A stretch of 64,000 nt of DNA, taken from contig JANBPU010000021.1 of NCBI GenBank assembly GCA_027575805.1, positions 1 to 64,000 of the forward strand, given 5' to 3'. Of the stretch, positions 45,323 through 59,456 are shown piece by piece (within the stretch, counting starts at the first letter, position 1; each line of letters opens with the position of its first letter). The translations under genes and the position numbers were made by a program. This stretch comes from Mycoemilia scoparia (taxonomy: Eukaryota > Kickxellomycota > Kickxellomycetes > Kickxellales > Kickxellaceae). The notes beneath the pieces are model-generated. The model was not told the DNA's origin and searched no databases. It was given only the letters and a program-made list of their open reading frames with translations.

Positions 45323-46748
45323 ATGAGCACAATCGCAGAGACGAATTTCGAGGACCTAGAAGCCCGGCATCGTAAGGAGCTCAAAGAGCTGACAAACAAG
45401 ATCATGGGCCTAAAAAAATCTGTTCCAAAGGGCGACAAGAAACGCAAAAAGGAAGTAACAGCTGAAGTCGCAAAGCTTGAAGCTGAGATCAAGGAAAGGC
45501 ATGCCCAAGAAGTTGATGCTTTGAAGCAAAAGCTAGAATCTGGCTCTGATGAAAAAGCCGCAAACAAAGATGTAGATATTATCACTGAGGTAAGAGAATG
45601 GTGCTATTACGTATTGTGGAAATCGGCAGACATATATATATTAAGCTTTCAATGATTATACATGTATAAAGAAAATTGAGAGCGTAAATATGAAGAACCA
45701 TTCTGAACCGGAAGAACCATCAAAGCAGCAAGCACCCAGAGGAAAAAAGAAGAATAAAGCCAAGATGCGTCTGGTAAGATACTCAATTGAGATATGATCA
45801 AATATGATTGCTATGATATTATAAACCAATGTTTAATACAATTTGCAACTTAAAGCAAAGAAGACAAGAAGAAATGGAACGCTTACAAGCAGAAGCCGAA
45901 AAGGAAGCTGAAGGAATGGTTGACATGCAAAAGATTGAAAATGAAGCCATTGAAAGGATTCTTGAAATAAACAACCTTTCCATTTATGATGTAAGTTTTG
46001 CTACATCACTCTAATTTTGCTATTCCTTATTTTGATTGGCCAGTCACTATAACAGAATACTCTGCCTTTATGTTTTCTAGATCCGACCAGACGGTCATTG
46101 GTATGTCCAAATGCATTATATATTGTAAATAAGCTCTTTAATATCGCAGCCTGGGAAGCAATGGCTATAATATCCACATTTCACGCTTTCCTTAGTTTGT
46201 ATGCAGCGTTTGCTGATCAGCTAAATAAGTACCACGGCAAGAAGGTAGGAATATATGGTGCTGATATATTTATTATCAAACCCTCTTTAGCTTCTTTAAC
46301 TAAACATATATATTCGTATTTCTTTGAAGCTCACATACGCTGATCTTCGAACTCAAACAGCCAAATATATGAGAAACAACACAGATGACTTCATGCCATT
46401 TATGGTACATGATGATGGGAGCATGTTTAGCAATGGTAAGCAGGATTATTATATTTTGAATCACCCACTACTGAAAAAGTATAGCCAAACACATTCTAAT
46501 GCAATTCTTTTTATATAGATGACTTTGAAAAGTACTGCAATGATTTGGAAACCACTGCAGTTTGGGGTGGGCAGCAAGAAATATTGGCACTATCTCACAT
46601 TTTCAATGTCCCAGTCGAAATCTACCAAATGGGGCAACCAAAGCTAAAGATATCTGAGCACTACAATGCTACCCCAATTCTGCTATCATATCACCGTCAT
46701 GCCTATGGTCTGGGCGAGCATTACAACTCTTTGCATAAAAAGCAATGA
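45323..46748 (+). CDS. OTU-domain deubiquitinase, OTUD6B/Otu2 type, multi-exon
   Basis: Cysteine protease that removes ubiquitin; family members associate with translation factors and ribosomes. Exon 1 (45323-45591) is the coiled coil typical of OTUD6 proteins: LEARHRKELKELTNKIMGLK, then EVAKLEAEIKERHAQEVDAL. The middle exon is basic (APRGKKKNKAKMRL). The protease follows: RPDGHC with the catalytic Cys (the TGC codon spans intron about 46102-46197), LYAAFADQLNKYHGKK, DDFMPFMVHDDGS, WGGQQEILALSHIFNVPVEI and the catalytic His in YGLGEHYNSL. Seven exons join in frame. The protein is about 310 residues. Confidence 0.9.
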
Positions 46749-46939
46749 ATATAATATAATCATTTCATACTAGCTATATCATGTATTTGGTGTTAGGTAT
46801 TTATTGCTTTAATAAAAGGTAATAGAAGTGAGTATACATTGTGGTAAAGAATTAAAGAAAGCGGGGAGAAGGGGAGGTCAATATTACAGGGTTTGGCAAC
46901 CAATGAGATGCTATTTGTAGGCATGGGGCACTGCTACCA

Positions 46940-49466
<2,527 letters not shown>

Positions 49467-49819
49467 GATGTCTAACAGTGAGCTCGGTCTTTGAAATATT
49501 TATTAATTTATACTTGTGGCCGTGTGGCTGATATAAACTGTTCACAAGCGAATATCGTAAATTTGTTAATATTTTTTCAACAGGCTCCCAAATAATACAA
49601 AAGTATATACAAAAGTTATGGGAAGCCAGATGGATTTTATTATGACATCATGCCTTTAGGATTTCCCTTTTAAAGCTGTGGGGGAGAGTTTGATCGGCTG
49701 GTCTAGCATCTCAACTTGAAAACACGAATAGCAATTATAGATGGCTTTATTTCGCGTTATTAGGCATACGAGGTCTCCCAAAAACTATTATAATAAAAGT
49801 ACATAAACATACAAACAAA

Positions 49820-50060
49820 AGAAGTAGTTATAATAAGCAATAGTAGTAATCACCAAATAACACTAATGATAATACATGCATTCAAGAGAAAAGTCAGCTT
49901 CACACTATCCCTGAAAGAATAATGTGTCTTAGCATACATCAGAACTTTTGTCATTATTAAAAATTATTTATCAAATTTATAGTATAATATTCTGTGATCC
50001 ACCCACATCCATTGTGTGGCTGATCAGTAGAGAAACTCAAACAGATACATAATTACTACA
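49820..50060. repeat. Dispersed repeat, copy 2 (relative of 110-345)
   Basis: Collinear with the copy near the start of the window (AAAAGTCAGCTTCACACTAT, a TGTGTCTTAGCATACATCA block, GTGTGGCTGATCAGTAGAGA). There is no ORF. It lies in the gap 49467-50214 between the demethylase start and the 3' end of the Nudix gene; the remaining part of that gap shows nothing. Confidence 0.55.
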
Positions 50061-50214
50061 AAGTCCAAAAATGCTTAAAAAAGGTGGCGACAATGGTTTA
50101 TGCTGAATAAACATTTTAAATCAAAATCTTTGACAAACAAACAATGACCTTATGTTATTAATGCCTTTGTTGCTATTAACAATACGCATGAATGAGGGTA
50201 AAATGGGAAATAAA

Positions 50215-50945
50215 TTAAAGCTCCTGTCTTTGATTGTGTGTACTGCTCTCAATGGCCCTGAATGCTTCTCTGATTGCATATTTCATCGAGTTCAACTTGG
50301 CCAACCTGATTGCTTCATCCATCGGAAACTATATGTGCAATTAACTAGTGTCAGTGACAAGCTTACAGGAAGATACCCAACTAAACACGAACTTACATAT
50401 TTTCGAATCCTACTGTCCTTTTCAGGCCAGCTATCTTTCAAGCTTTCTACTTTAAAAAGGTAGAAGGCCAATTTTCCCTTGGGCTTCCCGCGCTTTGTGA
50501 TCTTATCATGGTCCCAGACACCAAGATATCCCAGAGATTCTCCTACAATTCCGGCTAAAGAAATAATATCACGATTGGTGTTACTCATCCCTATTTCTAT
50601 TATACAAGCTGAACCATACTTTCTGAGACGATTGCCTGCTGATAGTTTATTTACCTTCTTCCCATGTTTCGCGAACTGCAGCTTCTTCCTGAGTTTCTCC
50701 TTCGTCCCAACCTCCCTTAGGCTACGGCATTGTAAAAATAGCATTGTTGTCTTAATAATCATGGCTTGATAGTTATTGATAAATCAGAAACATTTCTTTA
50801 ATAATCTTTCATTTACCAAGACCCACTGATCTGGATGTTTACGGCTGGTTATCAAAAGCACTTGGCGAGTCTTAATGTCAATAGGAACACACCCTGATAT
50901 TAAACGAATTCCATCGGAACTGTATTTTTGCTTTTCACTAGGCAT
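50215..50945 (-). CDS. DDP1: Nudix hydrolase, diphosphoinositol polyphosphate phosphohydrolase type, four exons
   Basis: Hydrolyses inositol pyrophosphates and diadenosine polyphosphates. The ATG at 50943-50945 gives MPSEKQKYSSDGIRLISGCV, then LLITSRKHPDQWVL. The next exon starts PKGGWDEGETQEEAAVRETW and, across an intron, EEAGIVGESLGYLGVW, so the Nudix box (G-x5-E-x7-REUxEExGU) is complete. Exon 3 continues DHDKITKRGKPKGKLAFYLF, SLKDSWPEKDSRIRKY, and exon 4 FPMDEAIRLAKLNSMKYAIR to TAA at 50215. The PKGGW and LAFYLFKVE-type segments match the DIPP/Ddp1 group. The protein is about 190 residues. An in-frame upstream ATG would add a hydrophobic leader (LLLILYITFIFAG), which I take as non-coding. 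Confidence 0.9.
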
Positions 50946-51385
50946 TTTGGCTCCTGCAAAGATAAAGGTAATGTATAAAATCAGCAGAAGACTGGCTGCT
51001 ATTCTAGATGTTAACTCCAACTTCTCTTTTGGGAATCGTATTATAATAAATAATTAAAAATGGTGCTATAATTGATAATAATGAGTTTCCTGGAGAGTTT
51101 TTTTAGGGAACAGTAAAGCTTGCTAGTCGGATAAAACCCAATAGAAATAGACTATGTTTGAAAATAGAGAGCAAAGCTTTTTGCTGTTTTGGCTCTTTGA
51201 TTATAAACTAGCATACTAAAAATTATGGGCTACAGTCAAGCCGGGATGTATTTTTTACCAACCGTGATTCCGTACCTGGTTGGATAAACTAACATTTCAC
51301 AGCCATTTGTATGGGTGACAAATTTTTATATGGATAATAAAATGGCTTTGGCTTGACACCTCCAGATAATTTATTGCTTTTGCTA

Positions 51386-51510
51386 CATATGGATCATAAT
51401 TTTCGAAGGGCGAAAGTTTACTAGTACAACTGGACATCCATTTGGCTATGATTGCCCCTATAATCATTGGTCACCAAGATTTACCCTTCAAAAATTATTG
51501 CCCATATGGT
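51386..51510. mobile_element. MITE copy D
   Basis: About 122 bp with ends ATAATTTTCGAAGGGCGAA and (other strand) ATAATTTTTGAAGGGTAA. The interior is nearly identical to copy C (AGTTTACTAGTACAACTGG). It lies in the gap 50946-51559 between the Nudix and UDP-glucose dehydrogenase genes, which holds no other feature that I can support. Confidence 0.8.
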
Positions 51511-51559
51511 ATTTATTTGAATTATGAAGACTAGGTTGCTTAAAGGTAAAACGACCCTA

Positions 51560-53289
51560 CTAATCCTTTAAACACCAACCCTTGCTTGGCTTTCCAAGCA
51601 TATAAACATCAAATCCAATACTGTGGAGCAGGTCTTGGTTTAGGCATATTCGACCATCAAATACAAAAGCAGGTTTTTTCATCATTGTATAAATCATTTT
51701 CCAGTTGGCATTACGAAACTCGTCCCAGTCAGTCAATACTAAAACTGCCTCAACATCAACGATAGCGCTGTACAAGTCGGATGAAATTGTTACCTTAGAC
51801 ATCAATCCTATACAATAAATAAATAAATTTCTCAAAATCATGAATAGTTTTTCGTAAAAGCAATTTTGCAGCATGCTTACTCTTGGCATTCAGAACATTA
51901 GGAATCATAGCAGGAATTGCTGTCTCAAGTTCTGCCTGTATTGACTCCCTTTTTACTTTAGGATCATATATGTTTACAATTGCACCTGCTTCAATCAATC
52001 TGGTGCAAATGCTAATCGCTGGGGACTGTCTTGTATCCCCAGTATCCTTTTTAAATGCAAACCCAAGGCAGGCAATTTTTCTCTTATAAACAGATCCTTC
52101 CATAGTAGCAACTACAGTGTCAAAGAATCTCCTCTGCTGGTATGCGTTTATTTTAAGCACCTGCTTCCAATAGTCTGCAACTTCATATAGGCCTAGAGAG
52201 TCGCTGAGCCAGATAAGGCTATGTACATCCTTTTCCAGGCATGATCCTCCAAAACCGATTGAAGGACGCAAATAGGAGCTACCAATTCTCTTGTCAAAGC
52301 CGCATGCCAAAGCAACTTCTTCAATAGATGCATTAATCTTTTCACATATGGGCGTCAACGAGTTGATACTTGAGATCCTCTGTGCCAACAAAGCATTTGA
52401 TGCCTATAATTATAAAACCATGTTAATATCTGACCACCAATGAATCATACCAAAAGATGTCCTGATAAAATAATAGTGTTTTAATGAAAGCTTGGATAAT
52501 ACTTGCCAGTTTTGCTAATTCTGAAGACCACACATTGGTTGTTATAATTCTATCAGTAGGAACCCACTTTGCGTAAAGTCTCTTTAACGCTTCTTGAGCT
52601 CTTAAACCTAACTCTGCTTGACTGTGACCAAGAAGCACTCGGTCTGGATTTAGTAAATTCTTAATAGACGATCCCTCACTCAAGAATTCCGGGTTAGATA
52701 ATACAATAAAACTTATATCATCGCAAATTCTCTCCTTTTCCAAGCAGTCCATTATTTTGGCAGCTGTTCTACATGGGACAGTAGACTTTTCTACAACAAT
52801 TTTGTCTGATGTCGCTATTCTTGCAATCCTTTTGGAGCACTCGATAACATTTTCCACGTCGATATCCATACCATAGCTCCCGCTATCAGAAATCTTTGTC
52901 AGTGGAGTATTAACAGTGATAAAAACTATGTCGGACTGTAGTATGGCATCATCGATGTTTGATGTAAAGAACAAATTGATTCCTCTTTGATTTTTTACAA
53001 GTTCCTCTAATCCTGGTTCATATATTGGTAGCTCATCAGAATTCCATTGATCGATTCTCTCAATGCTCTTGTCAGCAACCATTATTTTTATATTTGGACA
53101 ATTCTTTGCAAATACCGCCGCAGTTGGTCCCCCTATAATTCATATTAGGAAATTGTGGTCAAATGCCTTGCCAGAACTCTTTATATGTAAATCATGCCCT
53201 AATAGCTTATAAAGCATACCAACATATCCAGCTCCAATAAAGCAGATGCACTTTATATCGTAGTCATTGGAATTGCTGCTCGCTGTCAT
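51560..53289 (-). CDS. UGD1: UDP-glucose 6-dehydrogenase, multi-exon
   Basis: Oxidises UDP-glucose to UDP-glucuronate for wall polysaccharides and UDP-xylose. The ATG at 53287-53289 gives MTASSNSNDYDIKCICFIGA with the NAD motif GAGYVG split by an intron before GPTAAVFAKNCP. The first domain has VFITVNTPLT, VVEKSTVPCRTA and NPEFLSEGSSIKNLLNPDRV. The central domain has ITTNVWSSELAKL, the catalytic Cys in GFGGSCLEKDVHSLIWL, and KDTGDTRQSPAI. The last exon has VLVLTDWDEFRNANW and AFVFDGRICLN before TAA at 51560. The total is about 460 residues over five or six exons, normal for the family. Confidence 0.93.
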
Positions 53290-53751
53290 CGTGTCTGTAG
53301 GTCCCAATTTTAACTGCTGTTCTGCTTGATTGTATTTGATTGTTTGTAATGTATAGATGAGAAGCAACCTGTAGAGCAGCACTCGTCAAAAATAATACAA
53401 AATGATAGTTTCGAAACATAAGTCAAGACAAAGTAGTTGTTAAGCTTATTATACTGTAGCCTCGATATTTTCATTTCTTGTTTAAAGTCTATAGTTGCCT
53501 GTATGCTGAAACACTGACAACATCTACTGCTTTTCATACCCAGCACCACAAAACCATTGTTTTAGATGTTATTCCTTAAAAACGCCAACCTATTGAGAAG
53601 ACCAATACCAAAGTATGTAGGTACGTTCTAATGTTCAGAATTTAGAATACTCCCCGAATGTTATACTGAATAATATATCAGTTGGAACTACAATTACTAT
53701 AATAGCTATTCTTGATCTACATTTGAGCAAACACTAAACCCTTTCATAAAT
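53290..53751. other. Intergenic, nothing firm
   Basis: About 460 bp upstream of UGD1 and downstream of the coiled-coil gene. A short ATG-led frame near 53568 (MLFLKNANLLRRPIPKYVG) ends in a stop after 21 codons and I do not call it. Confidence 0.4.
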
Positions 53752-54895
53752 CTAAAGAGAATTAAGTTGAGGAATAGCGGCTCCAGTTGTTTTGTGTGAT
53801 TCAATCCACGACTGTACATTCTCTATCTCGTTCACTGCTCTGTCTAGCTTGGAGATTTGGCTAGATATATCACCAATATCGAGCTCCTAATGATAAAATG
53901 TTTTATTAGAAATTTTGTTATTCTTTAATTCACAAACAACTATTTCTATATATCAAACAAACATGCATTGATTATTATACTCACCTCATTTTTAATTTTT
54001 AGCAGAGCAATATATTTTAGGGCTTCGGCCTTTTCTGGCAAGGTCTGGATAAGATTTGACATCCATGTAACCAAATCAACAAAGTACCTAAAAGTAACAA
54101 GAAATTTTAGTTTTCTCAACAATATTTTTTGTACTCATACAACTAGACCCAGTGGACTAATAACATTCGCATGGTGTCCATATACTTGCTTTTGGTGATG
54201 GCGATCGAGCAAGACATGGTCTGTTGTTACTGGTTCCTTTATCTTTACTAGCAGCCGAGATCTCTGTTCGTTGATATCCTTAATGTGTTTGACAAAGCTC
54301 CTTATTAAGTTGAACTTTCTATTAACTTCGTCCTGATCCAAAATATCTCTGAATTCTTGTATTTCCTTGTCCAACTGATTCTTAAATTCAGCCTAATATT
54401 TAATAGCAATGTTAATTGGCTTAGCACCAAGCCGCTAACATTTCCACACTACATTTTTGTTTTATTTTCATTGAGATAACATATACTTACTACTATCTTG
54501 GAAAACTCTTTCTTTCGGAGCTCATCCAAGTCATTCTTTAGCTCTATGGCACTAGTTAGTTCTGATTTCTTGTTGTACACCAGGTCCTCAGCATGCTCGA
54601 GCTCCTTCTTTTCAATATTCCCAACCACTTTACCCACTGATTTTGCAAGATCGATCTCTATAGATATAAGGTTTGAAAGGTTCTTTGAGCTATTTAATTG
54701 CTGTGTGGTATGCTTGGCTTGCTTTGTTGGTGGATGTCGTGATTGTGATGATTCTGGTCTTTTTCGTCTTAAAGTTTCAGGACTGTTGCTGTCTGTGTTT
54801 CCTCTAGTCGCTATATTGACCTTCCTTGAAGTTGCTCCAGATACAGTTCCAGCTCTGGATACTGGCCTTGTGGTTGCTGTTCGCTTTGGTGGCAT
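53752..54895 (-). CDS. Unidentified coiled-coil protein with basic Ser/Thr-rich N-terminus, four exons
   Basis: I do not recognise the family. The start MPPKRTATTRPVSRAGTVSG opens a disordered basic tail (about 60 residues, LRRKRPESSQSRHPP). A coiled coil follows: LISIEIDLAKSVGKVVGNIE, then EFSKIV. The second exon (about 54385-54140) has QLDKEIQEFRDILDQDEVNR and KHIKDINEQRSRLLVKIKEP. Later exons give YFVDLVTWMSNLIQTLPEKA and LDIGDISSQISKLDRAVNEI, ending LNSL. The layout resembles spindle or kinetochore subunits with a microtubule-binding tail, but no signature proves it. The join between the second and third exons does not resolve with canonical sites in my reading, so that border is uncertain. 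The gene is compact between UGD1 and a hypothetical gene. Confidence 0.55.
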
Positions 54896-55066
54896 TTGTG
54901 GATTTTCTTTTGTGTTAAAATCTAAATGTATAGCAATCTCAGCTATAATAAACAAAAGCTCATATGGATATGTTATGGGGAATTATTCATTGCATTCAAT
55001 TTTGAAATGTTTATTATAAAGAATTCAAAATACACCTACTATGTAAAAAGAACATGCCAACTTTAT

Positions 55067-55723
55067 CTATTTCATGGATTTTACCAACTTTCTAAACTTT
55101 GCTTTTTGGATGACCCTGCTTGGCTTTGCCTTGTTTCCATAAAATGAATTGACTGGACAATTCATCCGATCAAGATCCTGACTGAAAGAGATCCTGCGCT
55201 GTGATTTTTTGGGCTTTCTCGGACTTGGTTGCTTTTCTGGATAGTGTTGATTATATTCTAGGAAATCTTTTTGTTCATCATATTTAGTCTCAACATTGTC
55301 TGAAGTATGATAATTCTGATATTCACGCCCAGGAAATTCATCTTTTTGATTTGAAATTGTTTCTGACTCTTTTCTAAAAGTTGAGAGACAAAGTGGTATA
55401 TAAAATCTGGTGCAACATGCTGAGACATTTTGGTCAATAAAATACGAACGGGATGGTGATGAAGTAAGAACGGCAGAATATGACATGACTTGCTGGCCTG
55501 ATGTAGGTATACTACTCCCAAGAGTATCGTATGACAGCGCTGCCTCTTCACAAGGCGCCAGCTTGAGTTGGTGGGAATTGCCTAAAGTCGATATTTCCTC
55601 CTCTTTGGCCATCTTTTTCTTAGAAATGCTGCTTTCTTTGGTTAATGGAAGGCTAAGATTTGGCATAAAGGCTTGATTTGAGGCTTTCCTCGGAAATTCA
55701 CCACGACAAAAGGCAAGAGACAT
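55067..55723 (-). CDS. Hypothetical 218-residue protein
   Basis: One complete frame from MSLAFCRGEFPRKASNQAFM to a stop at 55067. It is Ser/Lys-rich and appears mostly disordered. A basic patch SPRKPKKSQRRISFSQDLDR includes a possible basophilic kinase site (RRIS), and the C-terminus is basic (KAKFRKLVKSMK). No signal peptide or membrane helix is seen. I find no known domain. Because it is a single frame it may be a real lineage-specific gene, but it could be chance. It lies 172 bp upstream of the coiled-coil gene on the same strand. Confidence 0.45.
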   Translation of the reverse strand: MSLAFCRGEFPRKASNQAFMPNLSLPLTKESSISKKKMAKEEEISTLGNSHQLKLAPCEEAALSYDTLGSSIPTSGQQVMSYSAVLTSSPSRSYFIDQNVSACCTRFYIPLCLSTFRKESETISNQKDEFPGREYQNYHTSDNVETKYDEQKDFLEYNQHYPEKQPSPRKPKKSQRRISFSQDLDRMNCPVNSFYGNKAKPSRVIQKAKFRKLVKSMK

Positions 55724-56471
55724 CTATAATTTACACCGGACGAGATATGGTTTGTATGTGACATTTTTTCGTCCTCCTGCTCATCTTTTATGTACTTGCA
55801 AGGAATTACAGTTTACACCCAATTCATTTAAACTAACTTCCATCTAGAAATAGTATTTAAACTGTTACAATGTATCTCCAGTCATAGCTAACGTTGACTA
55901 CCAAACCCAGTGCTGTGTTTTAATTAGAAGCAATTATAAGGTTACAACAGAGCAACTTTCTCAAAGTCACCGTGAGAAATGCAAAACCTGCTTAGTATAT
56001 TTCCTTGCACAAAGAAATTAACACATCTACAGCCACACCGAGAAGCAATGTTTAGCCACAAGTAATGTTAAACTTGCTAACTTTAGAATATTCTTTTTGG
56101 AGTGGGATCTCTAGCATTGTCATCTTTCAGCCATGGATTGTTCACCAAAAAACCAGTTAATACTGGGATTTAATGGACTTTGATATAACCTGCTTTCAGC
56201 CACATCACAAGGCTGCAAGTCGACAGTGACACTCATGCATATGCTGTGGCTGATGGTGCAAGGGTTACTTCAAATCTCTGTGAGACATTAAAAGTATTTA
56301 GTTTTTCTGCCAAATAATTTGTATCTAAAGGGCGGAGCCGCAATATGTTGATGATGAACTCCTTCTTGCAACATGTACTTCAGGACAATTAAGTTAAATT
56401 ATTAAACTTTCTCGCTGCAATTGTGCATTTGGCAAAGAAATTTATAAATAAATACATGTAAATTAAAAAAA
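55724..56471. other. Intergenic, nothing supported
   Basis: About 750 bp. There are no long frames on either strand. CAGCCACA occurs twice (about 56030 and 56197), too short to call a repeat. Confidence 0.4.
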
Positions 56472-59249
56472 TCATAATTGTCTGTCCTTTTTAGGTGTCA
56501 AAGATTTTTGTGCTATATACTGTAAAATTAGTAAAACAGGTCAATACACATAGTCGTCAATTATATGCTTGTTGAGATGTAACATGAATAGCATTGTGTT
56601 CCTACCTCGGCTTCTTTCTTCAGTGCTTCAGGACTGTTGATTATCTTTTTCAGCTTTGATATTCCTGAATCCGGTCTCTTTCTTTTGCTCTGTAATCCCG
56701 ATGATGATTTACTTTTGCTTCCGGATGATTTCTTCTCCCCTTTGCCCATCACTGTGACCACTTCAGGTGCATCTTTGGTATCACTACTAGGTTCTTCAAT
56801 TGTGGGATCAGCTTTTTCGTCCTCTGGAAGAATAAAGCCCCCAGATACCGCAGGCCGGCCCTTTTCATCTCTAGAAATTACTCTCCCATGTTGGGAGCAT
56901 TGTAGTATACACTCAATATCACATAGTTTCCCATTGGGAAGTGGATGACGGCATTTCTATAGCAAGTATTACCAACCACAATTCATGAATATCATTATTC
57001 TAAATCAAATAGTAAGGCGTGTTCGCTGCCCAGCCACTATTTTCTTACCCTCTTTGGCTCAGTGTTGCTAGGTGAATATTTTACATATCTTCTGCTGAGC
57101 TTTCTAAGTGCCTCTTTTGATATAACAGGTGCGTCTCGAGAAGAGCCAAATATCCGATGAGAAACTTCGAATCCAGCGTTCAACTCACCCCCTTCTTCCA
57201 GAAAGTCCCCAGGCAAAACATCAATAATGGGTATACTTTCTTTTGGTTTTTGTTCTATTGACCTCTCTCCACCTTCCTTCTCTTCATTGGTATTGGATGA
57301 TGCTTTCAGTCCTTTGGGAATAAATGATATCTTTTTAGAAATGCCTTGAACAACTGTTGGATCTACTTCTACCTCTTTTGAAACTGGGACTGATGCGTGA
57401 ATGGGCCTTGTTCCAATCTTTTTCTTGTCAATTGATTCCAGACTCTCTATAGGAGGTAATTCTATATCTTTCCTTTCTTCTATGCTAAGTTCTATACACT
57501 TGGCCATGGCATCTTCAACGCTTTTCTTGACTTGCTCGATGCTTTCAAAAAGCTGTTTGTATACATCAAGTTCCTGCATAGATAGAAAAGATAATATTTA
57601 GACATAATACTAACGAGATTACTGTTTGCAATAGAGTCCGTTATTTCCAAACAATACTCACTTTACAATCTATCCTTGTTAGAACAACCTGCCAATTATG
57701 AATCACGGGCAAAAATTGAACTCGAAGCTTGGTTCTATTAGTCGACAACCTCTCACGTTGAAAAGATGTATCCTTATCCGTGTCATCAATGTCATATAAT
57801 GTTTTTGGATTGAGATCAATTTCAATTATATGTCTGTTAGTGTTCATGACAGCCATGATGCTTTCCTATAAACAACAAGGACCCTAAAAATTAACTTAAG
57901 GCATTAATGAAACATAGAAATCTATGTAGCAAATATTAGCCATTACCAATTCTTCATCACTGTCGTCGTATTCACTGGGAAAATCTGGCTGCTTTTGTCC
58001 ATGTTGGTCTACATCGGTATCTGAAAACTCGTCCGATTCATCATCTGACTGCAAATCTTGGAAAAGGTTATCAAGATCTGGAACAAGGACTTTGAAGTCT
58101 AAATTCTACAGTAAAATGTTCAATCGTCATTAACACTGCTATCATTGCTTTTAGTAATATCAGTTCAATGAAATATTTAATAGGGGTTATAATTTGTCCA
58201 TACCATTTCTTCCAAACAACCTGTTATTAATGGCTTTATGGTCAAAAAATCTTTCTTTACTAGCTTGAGTCTTCTTTCTCGTATAAATAGTCTGCGCTTC
58301 TCCTCATCGTCAATCTTCTTTTGTTGTTGCAAACTAGGACGAATGTTACCAGTAGAAAAGTCTAGTCGGACGTTTATATTTAAATAGTCATATGCCAATC
58401 GTATCTAAATAAAAATTAGTTATTTCATTATGTAATTTAACAAATGGCGTGGTGCATTGAGTACAGTCAGACATAAATAGCAATGTATATATAATTATTC
58501 TGACCTCTTTATACCCAACTCCATATTTTTTATACCATTTTTGGATACATTGGGCAGACAATGCCTTCAGGTCTTTGATAAATACATGGGGTTCTGGAAG
58601 ATCGGCATTATATAAGCCCAATGTACTTTTTACAAATAACGGGAATGCTTTGCACAAATGCAGTCTAAAGTTATGCGATCTCTCAAATAGCTCAGATATA
58701 ATCAAAACTGTGGAATACCGAATCTAATACCAAGTAATATTTAAAGTCAGTATTATACCACTTTAACTCATAACCACTTCGTCCCCATGCTACTTACTTG
58801 TGAATGCTTCTTTATCAGCTCCTTCACTAGCAATTCATAAGTGTAATCAACACAACTTTCGGATGCTTTACATATACTCTTTAGGAGCTATAAAAGTACA
58901 CAATACAAGTATGAGATTATATACACTATGATTGGCTACATTATCACACCATATAAATATATGGATGTGAATGCTCTAAAAGAATACCAGAATGATATCT
59001 GAAATGCCAGCTAAAATGTAGGGCTTATGGACTATTTTTAAGGAAGATTGTGTATATTGTTTGGTTCCCTTTTACTGGAGGACTTGCCGCATAGATTACC
59101 TTTATATCATCATTATCTAGAGTTTTGGACCCCGACTTTGTCATCCTTTTTATTAAGCCGTCGATCTTCTTCTTGGTAGTTAAATCAATAGATATGGGCA
59201 CAGGGACCGCCTTTCTCGGTGATAATTTTGGGCGCACAGGTTGGCTCAT
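56472..59249 (-). CDS. UVSSA-like protein (transcription-coupled repair scaffold), multi-exon
   Basis: UVSSA joins stalled RNA polymerase II to TFIIH in transcription-coupled nucleotide-excision repair. The start MSQPVRPKLSPRKAVPVPIS leads to a VHS-like N-terminal part. Characteristic segments are ELFERSHNFRLHLCKAFPLF, LSAQCIQKWYKKYGVGYKEV and FLTIKPLITGCLEEM. A Glu-rich middle follows. The DUF2043 region has FEVSHRIFGSSRDAPVIS and YVKYSPSNTEPKRV, then the zinc finger CRHPLPNGKLC with CSQHGRVISRDEKGRP (C...C...C..H). These match the human UVSSA finger spacing. The basic tail (SKSKSSSGLQSKRKR) and a last short exon (YIAQKSLTPKKDRQL) end at 56472. Some internal borders are approximate. Confidence 0.8.
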
Positions 59250-59456
59250 TTAGAAATGCCTCAACAATATTTATAAATCAACAAATAAGCAAATATAATA
59301 CAAAAGAAAGAGCTGCATTGATCGTTCCCTATTCACACGATGACTTAAGCACATCACTTTCCCATAACCGCATTTTTATTACTTTAAAATGTAAATGGTG
59401 AAAAACTAGAAATGTACAAAATGTTGGTAATAGCGTTTAGCTCAAAAAAACAGCTA

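Noticed and set aside
53568..53640. Short basic ATG-led frame (possible mitochondrial mini-protein)
   Set aside because: It ends after 21 codons and no downstream exon in frame could be supported.
55960..56300. Possible inverted or direct repeat around CAGCCACA and GTGAGAAA words
   Set aside because: Matches are short and not collinear over more than about 20 bases.
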